From assembly GCF_932276165.1 (NCBI RefSeq), contig NC_063998.1:6894501-6958500 (forward strand): a stretch of 64,000 bases of DNA, written 5' to 3'. This DNA is from Plutella xylostella (lineage: Eukaryota > Arthropoda > Insecta > Lepidoptera > Plutellidae). Below, in pieces: positions 11,361 through 24,523 of the stretch. Under the pieces are notes generated by a model. That model worked only from the letters and a program-made list of their open reading frames with translations, had not been told where the DNA came from and did no database searches. How positions within the stretch are numbered: the first letter of the stretch is position 1; every line of letters starts with the position of its first letter. Both the position numbers and the translations under genes were made by a program.

Positions 11361-13101
11361 TTCGTGTAGATTCGAAAATAGTATCGAATCCTATGCTCGA
11401 GACACTGAAAGTGGGGTGAAATGGGAAACGTACGGTATAATACTTGCTATACGGAAGTCTATGACTAGGTATGTCATCACCATCATATTTTTTCTCAGCT
11501 CGGGTAGTTAATACTTTAAGTATAAAGGTGTCCATTGTATATTTCAGTTGAATTACTTATGTTACGTCTTCGTCTGATTGAATTGAATTGAATACATATC
11601 ATTTATCCCTGGACTCTTCATTGTAATTATAATACCTATATTTAGTTGTCACTCACTTTGTCGTTAAAAAAATAATCTCGCTTGTACCTACTTATTACTC
11701 TAAATCATCTTAACTAAATAATTTGGCGTAGTAAGAAAAAACCTGAACATTACTTACATATTTTTAATAGAATTTACGAACTCTTCTCCCATATATTATT
11801 GATATAAAATAAACACTCTTTTAAACACTCTCTCTCACTATTTTTTTTGCGTAGAATATAGTTTTTATGAAAATTACATTGAGGCGTTTTTGTTGAGCTA
11901 GCAATTTCACGAGTAAAGTGTTTTCGTGATCAAATATCATTTTTCACTTTTGCAGGGTGGTGTTAAGATGAGTTGTGTATAGAGTACTTATATTATAGAC
12001 TCTTTAAATTTTTGCCATTATTATGTTGCAGTCTATCTCTCTATACTTCTGTTATGAATATGAAGTGACCTGACCACAAACATAAAACTTATAAACCTTC
12101 TTTTTGATCGGGGCTTAAAGAAGGTACTGCTTACTTGCAAATATTAATTTCTCTTTACGTTGCTATAACAATTCTTACAAGTATACTTACCGTAGTAACA
12201 ATAATGGCACTTGTAACTTTTCAAAATGGTTTTATGGTCTGATATTTCTTTTTACTGTGTCTTCTCTTGTAATGTCGTGGCAATGCCAATTTCCCCTTTA
12301 TTATGGTTTCAGAAACTACCATAAGTTATTTCATTTTGGCAAGGTTTTTAATACTTACTTTCTTACGTCGATGTTTTTTGCCTTTCTTAATGACGTTATT
12401 CTCGTTATAGTGAATTTGTGTCAATCGTGTCAATTAAATCAAGGTTATACTGTGGTTCCTTTGATACTAGACACTGTAGTGCTATGCGGTTAGACATTGG
12501 ATGTCGCATACAACAAAGCTATTGTCCGATTTAGTTCATCGTCCCATTATAATTTAATATAACTACTTTAATATAATTAAGACTAAATGAATTACAAAAT
12601 CCTAGATTTTGGCAAGCATGATGTATCTTGGCCGTTCTTTGCTCTTGCAAAGTTACTTATTACATAAATCATTCTCAGTCTTCGTGTATCTAATAATAAT
12701 AATAATAACATGCTTAAGTTTCCAAGGAAACTTCGACCCTTCTACACAACTCGATAGAAGATCCCATCGCCCATAAGGAACCGTGACCAACCCAATTATT
12801 AGGCTTCATAGCGCAAACTACGCTAGAGTAATAGAGTAGCAACAACGCAATCATATTTCGTACTTTATCTAGTTTTGGTGAAAGTGATCCCTCTGGCTGG
12901 CGGCCAGGCGACTGACAAATATTTTGGGGCCAATTCACCCGAGCCCAGCGCAGGCCAGTGCAGGGCAATCAATATGCAGTGGATTCTTGGTAACGTGTGG
13001 TGGGGTGCGACATGTTGAGTCGAAGTTAATGGGCCCGTAGAGTAAAGGATCGTTTTTTTTGTTGTTTTATGAAAATATAAATACTTAGGTACTTTAATTC
13101 G
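11361..13101. other. No gene seen
   Basis: AT-rich sequence with only short chance ORFs. A short GAATT triple repeat lies at 11578-11592. No gene or bounded repeat was recognised. Confidence 0.45.
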
Positions 13102-13255
13102 ATTTATTTATTTATTTATTTATATACACTTTATTGCACACAAAAAACAATTTTTACACAGAAGCATTTTAAAAAACATAGCTTATAATTTGCGCACAAA
13201 GGCGGACTTATTGCTAAAAAGCAATTTCTACCAGCCAACCTTTGATTGGTGGTTA
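13102..13255 (-). repeat. 5'-truncated LINE 3' end (CR1/Jockey-type tail)
   Basis: On the + strand it begins with a (TTTA)n run followed by ATACACTTTATTGCACAC and, further on, AAAGGCGGACTTATTGC and CTACCAGCCAACCTTTG. This is the layout of a lepidopteran non-LTR retrotransposon 3' UTR on the minus strand, with the ATTT microsatellite as the 3' terminus. Nothing of the ORF remains. The right border is approximate. Confidence 0.5.
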
Positions 13256-14052
13256 TCGAAAGTATGTAATGTAAGCTCTTAAAATGTACAATAATAAATT
13301 ACCGCATTCTTCGCAGATCCGACAAAAAAAACCTTTATTTTTAATTTTTATAAGCTGTATATTTACGAACATTGTCACAACTAAGCACAGCCAATTTAGC
13401 AGATAGTAAAAGTATGACCTGTGATGGGCTGAATTGTAACCGAGCTAGACTTCACGCAATCTATTTAGGTACTAAAATCAGAAATTTATCTTAAATGACT
13501 ATGATTTATTACAATATTTATTCGTATGGTAATAACTCGCCGTAACCCACTACATTTCGCCACACTGTACTGCAATGTCGCGAGACTCTTGGGACATAAA
13601 TTCAACCACTATTTATATGAGACTGAATATAAACATTTGACTTTATTGCCCCGACCAAATTGTGTTGGCTATTTCTATGTTAGTACGAGGAAGTGGACAA
13701 TTTGGTGGGTTGAATTTGTTTTTTATGATAACCATGGACGCGTTGTTATGGGGTTATTACATGCTCGTAATTTTATTATAGTCTATGTGTTATGTACTAT
13801 CATACCAGGGTCGACTAATAGTCGGCTCGTTTATGTGCTATTACCTCTTTTACCCTCGGGTATCTCGTCTTGTTTTTCTGTGGTTTTCCCCTTGAAAAAC
13901 ACTGATGCATCCCGGATAGACAAAAAACTCACGTTTTTGTGTGTATTTGAGTTTATTATATAAATTTAGGAAACCACCAATTAGGGAATACATAATGTAA
14001 ATGTGGAGGTAACAGAGAAAAGCTAGTAGCAAGTAGCAAAAGCTAGTAGCTA
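13256..14052. other. No gene supported
   Basis: A 145-codon + strand ORF (13526-13963) is present but gives no recognisable domain and has an amino-acid mix typical of translated AT-rich DNA. No other feature was recognised before the mariner left end. Confidence 0.4.
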
Positions 14053-15339
14053 AGGGCTACACCGAAAAGATCGGGAATAGAATACTTAGGAATAAATTAG
14101 AGTGAAACCTTTTTGGTGTATCAAATGTAGTGTTTTTTCAAACATAATTCCATTTTCGAATTTTAAAAAAACTAAAAAATAAAAGAGTATTGACCATTTG
14201 AATTTGACAAGTCGGTGTAAAAAATTGAGCTTACGCGGGAACATTTCCGTGCAATAATTTTTCACAACTTTCGTCGAGGTTTATCTCAAGAACAATGTCT
14301 CGCCGAGCTTGTTTCTATTTATAAACTTGAAGCACCAAGTAAAACGACTATATATCGTTGGTATTCTGAGTTTCGCCGTGGACGTTCCTCTCTTACCACA
14401 GTCCCTTCTACTGGTCGGCCAAAAACAGCGGTAACACAAGATAACATCGATGCTGTACGCCAGTTAATAAAAGAAGATAGACATGTGACATACGAGCAGA
14501 TTCGGGCTTCTCTCAGCATTGGTATGACAGCCATTCAAACCATTTTACACGAAGAACTGGGTGTCAAGAAGTTAGTTTCGCGCTGGGTGCCCCACCGTTT
14601 GACCGAGGAACAAAAGTCGGCTCGTGTTAATTGGTGTCGATCTGCTCTGCAACGGTTCAATGGAGGCAGTTCAAATGCTGTCTACAATATCGTCTCTGGT
14701 GATGAATCGTGGATTTATTCATATGAGCCCGAAAGAAAACATCAATCGGCAGTTTGGGTCTTCGAAGGTGAGGTCAAGCCAACAAAAGTTATTCGCTCAC
14801 GCAGCGTGTCGAAAAAAATTGTCGCTTCGTTTGTATCGAAAACTGGCCATGTGGCTACGATTCCATTACAAGAACAAAGGACGGTTACTGCTGATTGGTA
14901 CACAACAGTTTGTTTGCCGGAAGTCGTAAGAGAACTTCGTAAAACTAACCCGAATCGTCGTATAATCCTTCACCACGATAATGCAAGCGCTCATACCGCT
15001 CGCAAAACAAGAACGTTTTTAAATATGGAAAACGTGGAGTTGATGGACCATCCTCCGTATAGCCCTGATCTGAGCCCCAATGATTATTTTACATTCCCAA
15101 GAATTAAAGATATGCTACGTGGTCAACGGTTTAGCGGCCCAGAAGAGGCGGTCGAAGCTTACAAATCAGCTGTTTTGACAGTATCCACTTCAGACTGGAA
15201 TTACTGTTTCAATGATTGGTTTAATCGAATGAAAAAGTGCATTGAATGTCACGGAGACTACTTTGAAAAACAATAAAAGTAAATAATATTATGATATCTT
15301 TGTACTTTTTTCTATTCCCGATCATTTCGGTATCGCCCT
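14053..15339 (+). mobile_element. mariner transposon, near full length (1287 bp)
   Basis: Terminal inverted repeats of about 30 bp match at most positions: AGGGCTACACCGAAAAGATC on the left, and on the right the complement of AGGGCGATACCGAAATGATC, both followed inward by GGGAATAGAA. The element sits between TA dinucleotides at 14051-14052 and 15340-15341, the expected mariner target duplication. Length and layout (one intronless transposase frame between short ends) fit a canonical mariner. The transposase has lost its start codon, so this copy is probably immobile on its own. Confidence 0.9.
14221..15276 (+). pseudogene. mariner transposase, DD34D triad intact, start codon lost
   Basis: The frame is open from 14221 to the stop at 15274-15276, about 351 codons, which is close to the usual mariner length of ~345. 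The N-terminal half has the paired helix-turn-helix region (LTREHFRAIIFHNFRRGLS..., then TGRPKTAVTQDNIDAVR). The catalytic half shows GDESW (first Asp), HHDNASAH (second Asp) and YSPDLSPNDYF. There are exactly 34 residues between the second Asp and the Asp of PNDY, giving DD34D. A TAA stop lies directly before the first recognisable residues (14218-14220) and no in-frame ATG occurs until 14524, which would remove the DNA-binding half. The likely cause is mutation of the original start region. Everything else looks intact. Confidence 0.85.
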
Positions 15340-15390
15340 TAGTAGTAAGTAGCCAGTCCAGGAGGTACCCTATGTCCTTCCGTTACTGTT

Positions 15391-15392
15391 AT

Positions 15393-15431
<39 letters not shown>
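15391..15431. repeat. (GT)n microsatellite
   Basis: An almost pure GT run starting with ATGTGTATGTGT just beyond the mariner right flank. Confidence 0.9.
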
Positions 15432-15432
<1 letters not shown>

Positions 15433-18400
15433 CTTAAACCTATGCCCAGTTTCACAAAAAACACTTAGGTATTTTCTCGTTTTGCCTTGTCACCTAAGTA
15501 ACCCATAAATATACAAGCGCTGTCCCTGACACCCCACAAATTCGCACCCTTTGGCCGGACGGCAGTAAAAATTGCACACACAGCATTTTACACCGCTATG
15601 CCCAGTCCTACTCTGGGTTTAAAAAAACTTAGTGCTGTTATGCAGTAGCTATGCTATTGTATAAGGCATAAGGTTGTTTTTAGCTTAGCTATTTGCCAAA
15701 AAGTCGGTTTGTTATGCGTGAGATGTCAAGTACTGGACTCAGTGATGCCGACAATTTGCATTGTGCTCCTGCGTACTTATATAAAAACCTATATATTATG
15801 TAGGTAGGTATAACATAATAAGTGCAGCACAAATCATTTAATAAAAAAAAACGCCAGTGTGTAATAAAATATTCTGATAATTCCACGGGCAACATCCGTG
15901 GGATTATTTAAGGCGACTCAAATATTTTTTTAAAGTCCTCGACCGATTATTATTATTATTCAAACAAACAGAAACCAACTTTTTAAGTCCGTTGTAACTA
16001 AAATAGAAGGAAAACCGTGGCCTGAAAGTGAACAAGCTAAAGCAGCAGTTGCAAAGATGTCCGCTTCCTACATTATTCAGCCGCACAGAGTCACAGACAA
16101 ATGCCGCGTCATTCCGTATACCGCGCGCTACTAGACATGTTGCGGCCGTTTGCAGAAAGGGCGGTTTTTCAGGAATCTATTCTACATGTTTTGGAATACT
16201 CCTATCTATACATACCTATACAATATACATATTTATGAAAAAAGTATGAAAATGAAAAAACACACTGAAGTAGGGTAGGTACCTATATTCTTTTGTAATA
16301 GTCCATGTGTAGGTGCTTTGTATATTTATATGCTTTATAATTAATATGCACTAATGAACAATAATTATTATAGGTAAGTACTTGTGACTTTGTAGGAAAG
16401 GGGGTAGCCTTCTGACATGATTTTTTTACAAACTTTTATTTTTCAGGCACACATGCAGTCACCTGCATTTGATCAATGTATAGGTTCCACTATTAGGCAG
16501 TTCAACAACGTGATAAGCTAAGCTTTTACAGGATGATTAGAATGACACGGTTTACCATAAACTTTCATCTTAATTAATCCTTAACCCTGTATGTATAATT
16601 TAAATTTCGATCTCTGATGGGTCCCGAATTTAACTATCAAACGCACAAGCTAACTCTGCAAAGTTATTACGCTCCTCACTAGCCTGTTTACGAAGTAAAT
16701 TGCAACTTAAATTACCTGAGCGTACATCGGGACCGCCTCATTCTGTACAGCGAACTTCGTAAACGCTGTTTAAATACTGCAATTTATATACAAAGTGAGC
16801 TTTGGCGGGAAATAGACCTGTCGTTCAAAGCTGTTCTAACAAATTGTTGCTTGTAAATTACTTATTTAGAACGTATTTTAAAACGGACCTTTCGTTTTAG
16901 GTTGGGTATGGAAGTTATAGTATCAAATTGAAGTGGTAATTATTAGACCTACGGTTCGTTTGCAATCTTAATTATTATTGTAATATCGGGCTCAAAATTG
17001 GTGAACTTATTATAAAATGTGACATGATATTTGTCTGTTTCCGGAAGATACCTTTGATGTACTCTTGAAAGTAAAGAAATGGGAACCATGCGAAGTAGAA
17101 ACCAAATCATAGCATTACTGAAAGCAAAGAGACCTCAAAATGTCTTTGAGCCTCACGGTTTATTGAGCCCAAAACCTATTTGTTGGTGCCTTCCCAGCTA
17201 CACATACTCGCTGCCTCTTTCCTGGAATCTAACATGAAGCTACGAAAATTAAAAAGCAATAAATATATTTGTTTATTTAGTTCCTGTATCACAGTGTCCG
17301 GATAATGACTACCTCTGGAATAAAAGACATGCTGTCACTCTCTGTAATTATGTTTCAGACAATGAAAGCTTGTTATAATTTTATCCTACATCCTACATCA
17401 AGCCATTTATCCAGAAATTGTGAAAGACCTGTGTGAAGGACCTTAATGAAATATCGAATTTTACTCACTTTTTAAGGACAATCCACTAAAAATAAACACA
17501 TCAACGACTGTAAATGTACAAGATGTATACAAACAAACACAGCAAATACTTTCGTAGCTCCCGCACGCCCACAAGAAAGCCAGGGATTTGTCAGGGGTTG
17601 ATAATGAATCCCTTTTCTCAGTACATCTTTCTCAGGAAATGAGTGCAAAGTGTTTTTCTAGTCGCACGAAGGTTGGGGGAGCACACGCATACCTGCTGCG
17701 TCCATGCATGATATATTACATAATATACTGCTGAGGTAGGAACTCTTACTAGGAAAATTGCCTATGAAGCCATGTTACTAATAAAAAACAATGGTAAGTA
17801 TTAAGTAGTCTACCATAATGTGATCTATGTCAAAGATGAAGCGATATCTTCAACCAGTTACTGTTAATTACTGTAATTAGAAGCCTTATTCTTATTTTCT
17901 ACACAAAGAAGCCATGCAGTTATCAGTGAAGGTTCCCTTTGCATAGAAAATATAACTTTGCAATGCATAGCATATATCATAAACAAATCCAACAAGTTTC
18001 CTCCAACCCGACTTAACTGTAGATAAAAAATCTGTACAGTACATACACTTTGTTCGGGAAGCTAGACCATTTGTCGGTGCAATGGGGCACAACGGTTTAT
18101 GTACTGTGAACAGACGCATCTTAGAAAGGGAATACTCCCCTTTAATCTTTTTGGGCCCATGAAGGGGCCTGTGAATAAGGAAGCAAATCAATTCACGATT
18201 GTGTTATTGGTAGTGGAAAATGATTTTCCCAATTTTTGCAGGTGGGACACCCTCTTTCTTTTTCCTTTTTTTGTGTAGGTACCTATAAGTCGGCCGTTCT
18301 TTTCACATTCTACATCCGTGGATATGGGCTGTACTAACTGTAAAACATTACCTACATGAAAGAAACCCCTAATAAAGTTTATGATGCAACGACGGTGATG

Positions 18401-19204
18401 ATACAAAACTAGTGGACATAATAATCTATGATCTCACTCTAATACTATCTAAATGCAGATAATAGAGTTTATATCGAATACATCGTCAAAGATTTTATTA
18501 TAATAACAGGTGTCGAGTTATTATTGCAGTATCTTTCAACACCGAGTCTTTGAAATGAGAAACTACCGACTTCCTTATGTTTTTTAACGGCTATTTTATT
18601 AATTAAGTTGCATAATAAAAACCGCTTCATCTCACAAATATATTTTTGAAAGGATGTAGAAGGTGCCAACTAAAATCTTCAAAAATATTTTTTGTAAACT
18701 GATAGGTTTAATCTATAAACAAAGCTTTGTTTACATAATAATAAAAAAAAACTATTGCACTTTAAAATTCCAATAACATTATAAATACAACAGATTAAGT
18801 TTTGAAGTACAGGATTCAAAATCTGTTAATGACAACAAACGTAACTTACTTCTAAAACAGTATCTAAAATTTATAGATTGCTAAACAGTATTTTCAATAT
18901 TTTTTTTTATATATAACACAGGTACGAGGTCGTATACAGGTATTTCTGAACCCAGAAATAGGATCAACATAGGCTGTATCGGAACATTATCCCAATTGGG
19001 ACAACATACGCTGGAATTTGGCAGCAGGCTACGCTAGCTGACTACATAAATTTGAAAATCGAACTACAGTAGTTTAGTCTAGCCGCTAGCCCGAATTGCA
19101 AAGCCTATTCGTTGCTCTAGTTTATGACACTGTTTGGTTTTATGGCCTGATAAATCGGTATAAGCTAAGAATATTATGCAAGTAGAGCGTTTTTATTCCT
19201 TAGT
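15432..19204. other. No gene seen
   Basis: Only chance ORFs. A weak inverted repeat (GTTTACGAAGT near 16686 and ACTTCGTAAAC near 16755) may mark a decayed MITE. No exon or RNA gene was recognised. Confidence 0.4.
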
Positions 19205-19405
19205 ACTGTCCCCGCGAGCTTCGCTTCACCTTAAAAAGTTTTCCCGTGGGAATTTCGCAGTAAAAAGTAGCCTATGTGTTAAACCAGGATGTCAGCTAAC
19301 TCCATACCAAATTTTAATAAAATCGGTTGAGCCGTTATGACGTGAAGAAGTAACAAACATCACACACACACACACACACATTTTGGACTTTATAATATTA
19401 GTAGG
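19205..19405 (+). repeat. RTE-type LINE 3' end (5'-truncated)
   Basis: The sequence CCCCGCGAGCTTCGCTTCACC, then AAAAAGTTTTCCCGTGGGAA, AGTAGCCTATGTGTTAA and ATAAAATCGGTTGAGCCGTT, followed by a (CA)n run and TTTATAATATTAGTAGGAT, is the very common terminal part of lepidopteran RTE retrotransposons and their derivatives. No ORF remains. Confidence 0.7.
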
Positions 19406-21262
19406 ATTTGAAAATCATTGCTAATAAGTTTGAATAAACAAGTGAATTCGTTGATAATGCAATGCAGCGGCACATCACGCGCGCGGCATTAATTTGATCC
19501 CGCAAAAACGATAAAGAGCACAACAAGACGCGAATTTCAAACGCCATTTTAAAGTATTTTCCAAAAATTTAAATAAAAATCTGTGCTCCTGTTTTAATAA
19601 AGGATAATGGCACGAAACTCGGCGTCCGCCATGTTGCATTTGGGTTGCAAAATATGCATTGGCTGTATAGTAGAAGTGCTTTGGAAGCTACAAAGAGTGA
19701 GAATTTTTGGTGAGATTGTTTAATAATGGCAAGCTAGCTGAAGAAAGGGGTGCATTAAAGACTGCTTTCTTTTGTTTCACATTTAAATTACATATTGTGT
19801 ACGTCGGGTTTTTCAGGGTAGCTGAGTTATTATGGGTATCAGTCGTAGTAGTTTTTGTAACAATATAATATTATGTTATTTTAAAGCTTGCCATTGAACT
19901 AAAAATCTAAGTAGGTAGAGTTATAGTAAGTTCAGTTTCATACTCAAATTACTAATTATTTTGTTTATATGAAATATTTAACCACTAAAGTACCTACTGT
20001 AGCATTTGATATAAAATCTCAGTGGTGTAAAATCACACCAAACTCTTTCAAGTCTGCAAACTTTCTCGGTATGTTACCGATGGAATCGTAAGAAAAGTGA
20101 AAATTCTCCCATACGACATCGTATTCGGTCGGTTATTGCATCTATAAAATCTTTCACTGAGTGCACTGTAACTGCAACGCATCAGCATCTCTTGTGCTAT
20201 CATGCAAAAATAACAAATATGTCCATACATAAAAGCTTATTTTCCTTTGCTGTTGTACGAACTTAGATCGGTTTCTAAAATGATACTTATTATGAAAACC
20301 ATACGGATAGTTTTAGATCAACCGAATCTAGTAAAATATTCTTGCAAAAGTTCAGTTATGGATCTGATTTAAATGTCTACCGGTTCTTTGGCATAGTGCA
20401 AACGGTGACAGTGCTGTTTTTACTATCTGTTTTGAATTTATGTGCATAATCATCAAGTATGAGTAACATGAAAAATTCCATATTATTAGGTATCATTAAT
20501 AAGCTGCGACGCAGATCATTTGGTTTCAGTTTTAAAAGTTTTGTAAGGACCACTTACCTGTTACTCCAAATTAATTATGAAGTAATTCAATCTATGAACG
20601 CAGGAGGCGTATTATTTAGAATATCATACACATATTGAAGGTAAATAATGCTCAAGGGTTGAAAGCAACCCGGCCATTATAAACGTCTGTGCTCACCGAA
20701 CTAGCTCCCCAATTATCGTCATTATCTTCCCACATTTTCATTTGTTCGGATAATAGCCGTCCTTCGCGTCGAGACGGTGTACGAAAAGCCGGGAAATTTT
20801 CAAGTGAGCTTTCATAATAAAAGCTCATGCGGGCTTCAGCTAAATGCTCGTAAAAGCGTTTCGGTGGGTAGAAAATTGGTTATTTTTTTATCCCTTTCAG
20901 TACACACAGCCATATATTAAGAACATTGAAGATTGTTTACTTTGTAACTGATTACGATTGTTTTTTGGTTCCAGGCCATTTTATTTTAAACTATTATATA
21001 TATATATATAACTGAGTGAGTACCTTCTGGATTGTGTTACAATTCCTTATGTTACTTTCTACACGTGAAAAAAATTCTAGGCACTCGGCAAAAGAAACGC
21101 AGCAAAAACCACTAGACGCGTAGCTTTTAGCCACCGCAACATCCCATCCCACCGCAGCCGTCCTAATTTCAACTTTACGCCACATAACTATAAAGGCTAA
21201 CAATCTCCCAGTGGTTAATGTAACGGCTGAAGAAGACAAATTGCAGCAATCAAGCCGCCACT
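19406..21262. other. No gene seen; contains (TA)n at 20995-21010
   Basis: AT-rich intergenic or intronic sequence with a short TA microsatellite. No gene, exon or bounded repeat was recognised. Confidence 0.4.
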
Positions 21263-21401
21263 GGGGGTTTACTCTATATGACGAAAAACTTAGTTTCGTA
21301 GCGCTACTGCGTGAGCCCTCACTCTATCTCGATGTATTAAACGTGCTTATTGCACGACAGCTCCATTTCCTTAGTTTTTCGTCAGTATAGAGTAACCCTC
21401 C
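21263..21401. mobile_element. Foldback MITE (139 bp)
   Basis: The ends are imperfect inverted repeats: GGGGTTTACTCTATATGACG with AAAAACTTAG following on the left, and on the right the complement of AGGGTTACTCTATACTGACG with AAAAACTAAGG. The interior is non-coding. Confidence 0.6.
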
Positions 21402-21874
21402 TGGCTTGAAATCTGTTATCTAACGGTGGTTAAAAACAATAGAGTATGTAATGATAGCCTCGGTTGAAAACTAATCTGGATTTGTAGGACGATAACAGGT
21501 GATGACGACTTCCTAGCCACCGTAAGTGATAGTTGGTATCACCCCATCATCAACATTTATGTATACGTACGGCCACTTTTTGATAAGATCCTCACAAGAA
21601 ACGTAACAATAATTCTATTACTATTTTTTGTTCCTTAAATTATTCATGATACTTACCACTGTCGTTCCTTCAGTTTTGGCTATGACTATATAAGTTATCT
21701 GAGTGATAAATAATCATGCTGCTGTCTAAAACATAATTCCTCAGAGTGACAAAGTCACTTTTACGCCTCAGCTAACCCTTGTCCCTTGAACTGTGTATCA
21801 ATCGCGAACTTGTTTTGACAATCATTTTCAGATTCAAAATGTATGACACTAAGACCTGGTTTCTCATGATTCTG

Positions 21875-23303
21875 TTATACCCCATCCACACGCTCGGCGA
21901 ACAATGGCAAACAGCAAACAGCAAACAGCAAACACTGACGTGTGGATGGGTGTTTGTCGTTGTTTGCCTGTTTGTATTTGTGTTCGCCAGTGTTCGGCAT
22001 CGGTGTCGGTTTTTCTTGCCAGATCAAAGGATGTTCGGCAAACAGTTTGCTACGTATCCACACGTCTGGCAGCGATCAGTATGCGCGCTGAGCTTGGAGG
22101 AGGCGGACGTATTAACTTGCTACATTTTTTCGTTGGCGCGCAAAGCGTAAAAAATGTCTGATGATCGGTCAGCACCTACGATTCTGTAATTTTTGGAGGC
22201 TTATCAAAATAAAAATATAAAACAAATTAAAGCCCAAATAAAGCAGTACATTGTACGATTTCTATGTTTTTTTTAACCGACTTCAAAAAAAGGAGGAGGT
22301 TCTCAATTCGTCGGGTTTTTTTTTATGTATGTTCACCGATTACTCCGCTGTTTATGAACCGATTTTGAAAATTCTTTTTTTGTTGTATTGGGTTAAGCTC
22401 CCAGGTGGTCCCATTTTTTTCAAAATTTTATCTCACCCCTAAGGGTGGGTAAAGGGGTAAAAACAGGGTATGAATATCCATTTTGGACACATATTAACCG
22501 ATTCTAATGAAATTACACACACACACACACACACTCACACCTTGTACTAATGTACTCCCTTGCGGGGTAGGCAGAGGTGCATTGCTGCACCCACTTTTCG
22601 CCAGTGTTTATGTTAGTCCCAATGTAATAGGGGGCGGGCCTATTGCCATTTTACGGGCACATCCAAGACCCGAGAACAAATATCTGTGTTTAAACAAATA
22701 TCTGCCCCAGCCGGGAATCGAACCCGGGACCATCGGCTCAGTAGTCAGGGTAACTAACCACTACGCCATTCGGTCGTCTAATGAAAGTAAGAACGTAAAT
22801 ATAGTTCTTATAACAAAAAAATATGATGGTGACCTTGAGCTGATCTGATGATGGAAACGGAAGGCAGTCAAGGGAACTCCTCAACGGTATATAGCAAATA
22901 CCTCGTGTTTAGGCTTGAATGATTCGTTTTGATTAGTAGGACGTTTTGGTATCATTTGCATCTTACTTATGATTAAAAATTATTGCAAATAAACTAAAAA
23001 CTATAAAATAATATAAGTCGGTTTTTATTTTTTTTAAATTATTATTATTATCCCACCATCGTCTTTGCTTTCTTCTTATTTTCCTTTTTTCTTTCTCTTG
23101 CTTTAATTTATACTCGTATAATAAAAATATGTCAACCCGAAAGTAATAGCTCGACGTCCGCCATGTTTGCCGGTTCGGAATGTTATGAGCGTTCGCCGAG
23201 CATGTGGATAGCTGTTTGTGTTCGGTGATTGTGGTTGGTGTTTGGGACTTTGTTTGCTGTTTGCCGTGTTTGTGACAAACAGCAAGCGTATGGATGGGGC
23301 TTT
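21875..23303 (+). repeat. Left inverted arm of the composite element
   Basis: It matches 24721-25726 in reverse complement except for extra pieces. These are the SINE at 22513-22776 and a block at about 22265-22325 (ACCGACTTCAAAAAAAGGAGG) that the right arm lacks or has lost. The outer 250 bases contain reiterated GGCAAACAGCAAACAGC words. ORFs predicted here come from the terminal repeats and are not genes. Confidence 0.7.
22513..22776 (-). repeat. tRNA-derived SINE with 10-bp target duplication
   Basis: On the minus strand the head reads CGACCGAATGGCGTAGTGG (A box) and GGTCCCGGGTTCGATTCCC (B box). The 3' tail is a (TG)n run. It is bordered by the direct repeat TCTAATGAAA at 22503-22512 and 22777-22786. 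The matching position in the right arm of the composite element is empty, which confirms both borders. Confidence 0.85.
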
Positions 23304-23892
23304 AGTTACAGTCATGGGCTTTTCAGCTAATACAAAATGTCACTCTTATTTTTCAAGCTCTAATTTTTTGTTTGTGAGCACATCTATAGATGGCGCTGTA
23401 ATGAGAATTATAATAATGATAATTGAGTCTAAATAATATCTGGCAACATTATTTTACTATTATTTATTTTTAATACTGGTAATTATTAAAACTCCGGCAA
23501 TGGTACGTTTCTTTACAGTCAAAATATTACGTCAAATTCAACTGCTATAATAGTTATTAAATATTTTAGTATCTAGTCATTCACGAAAATTTAATAAAAT
23601 AAAACATTACATATATATTTATATTACTAATACTGACATTAATATGTTAAAAAAATATAGAATTTGCATACTACAAAATATTTCAGTGTGTATATGTCAT
23701 TCACGCAATGTGTGCATAATACGGAACGTTATTTGTTATTACGGCCGCCATAATACAAATAACTTTTTCGGATTTTTGTGATTTTATCGACAACTCTAGC
23801 TTTTTCGTGGACTCTGATTTGCCTCCTCACCTTCTGACCTTTGCGAGTACTATAATTGACCTTGATTTGCCTTTTGATTTGGATTTTGTACT

Positions 23893-24523
23893 ATGGCGTC
23901 GAAACATAAGTGTTTTATTCCTGGTTGTGACCAGAATGAAAAACGTAAGTACCTATATTCACTAATTAATGTTCCGACTTTGGACGAGTGTTGTGTCTAC
24001 CGTCGTAAAATTAAGTTTGATGTAATCTAGCTGAAGGATTGGTGCTTAGTGGCGGCTTATCAAGCTATGCACAACTCGGTTGCCAAAAGAATGGACCTGA
24101 TACCGTATTCATAGCAACTCGGCGATACCGTAATGGATCGCGTTCGTAGTTCATCGACGCTCAAGCGAAACCAAGAGTAGAAACCAGTATCCCGCGCGGC
24201 ATTAAACTATGAACTCCATATCATTGGTACAGGCCAGGATTTGAACCCACAGCCTCTCGATTGAGAGGACGAGGCCTTATCCATTACGCCACCACGGCTC
24301 TCCGTCATGCTGGTTAAATATAAATGTTTTTATTGCAGGTGAAACCACCAGTACCTTACATAGGTTCCCCAATCCTGATAAGGATGCTGGAAGATTCGGA
24401 AAATGGACCAATGCTATTGGTGGAATGTTATGTGTGGAGTATTATAAAAAAAGAAATAAATGTCGCAAACCTTATCCTGATGTATTAATTTATCCCCGTT
24501 ATTTTATTCACGTAGGTATTTAA
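23893..24523 (+). pseudogene. THAP-domain coding relic, two exons
   Basis: The first coding piece starts at the ATG at 23893 and ends at a good donor (AAAC|GTAAGT, 23944). The second starts after TATTGCAG at 24339 and stays in frame to a stop at 24521-24523, or to a possible donor at GTAGGT. The product begins MASKHKCFIPGCDQNEKR and continues with LHRFPNPDKDAGRFGKW, which is THAP-like: the first Cys pair, the conserved Pro and the Trp are present. In the second metal-binding pair the Cys is present (NKCRK) but the expected His is a Pro, and the protein stops soon after. THAP domains occur in P-element-type and other transposases and in host proteins. Here it sits at the centre of a transposon, so a transposase origin is inferred. 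No catalytic region is seen. Confidence 0.55.
24025..24303 (-). repeat. tRNA-derived SINE inside the THAP intron
   Basis: The minus-strand head reads GAGCCGTGGTGGCGTAATGG (A box) and GCTGTGGGTTCAAATCCTGG (B box). The body extends to about 24025. Borders are approximate because no clear duplication was found. It is a different SINE type from those at 22513 and 52910. Confidence 0.6.

Noticed and set aside
13526..13963. 145-codon + strand ORF
   Set aside because: No domain, no neighbouring gene structure, composition of translated AT-rich DNA.
16686..16765. MITE suggested by GTTTACGAAGT and its complement
   Set aside because: Only an 11-base match, no target duplication, no second copy seen in the window.
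21779..22161. Overlapping ORFs of 85 and 123 codons, with matching ones at 25403-25745
   Set aside because: They are translations of the inverted terminal repeats of the composite element, in several frames, with no protein signature.
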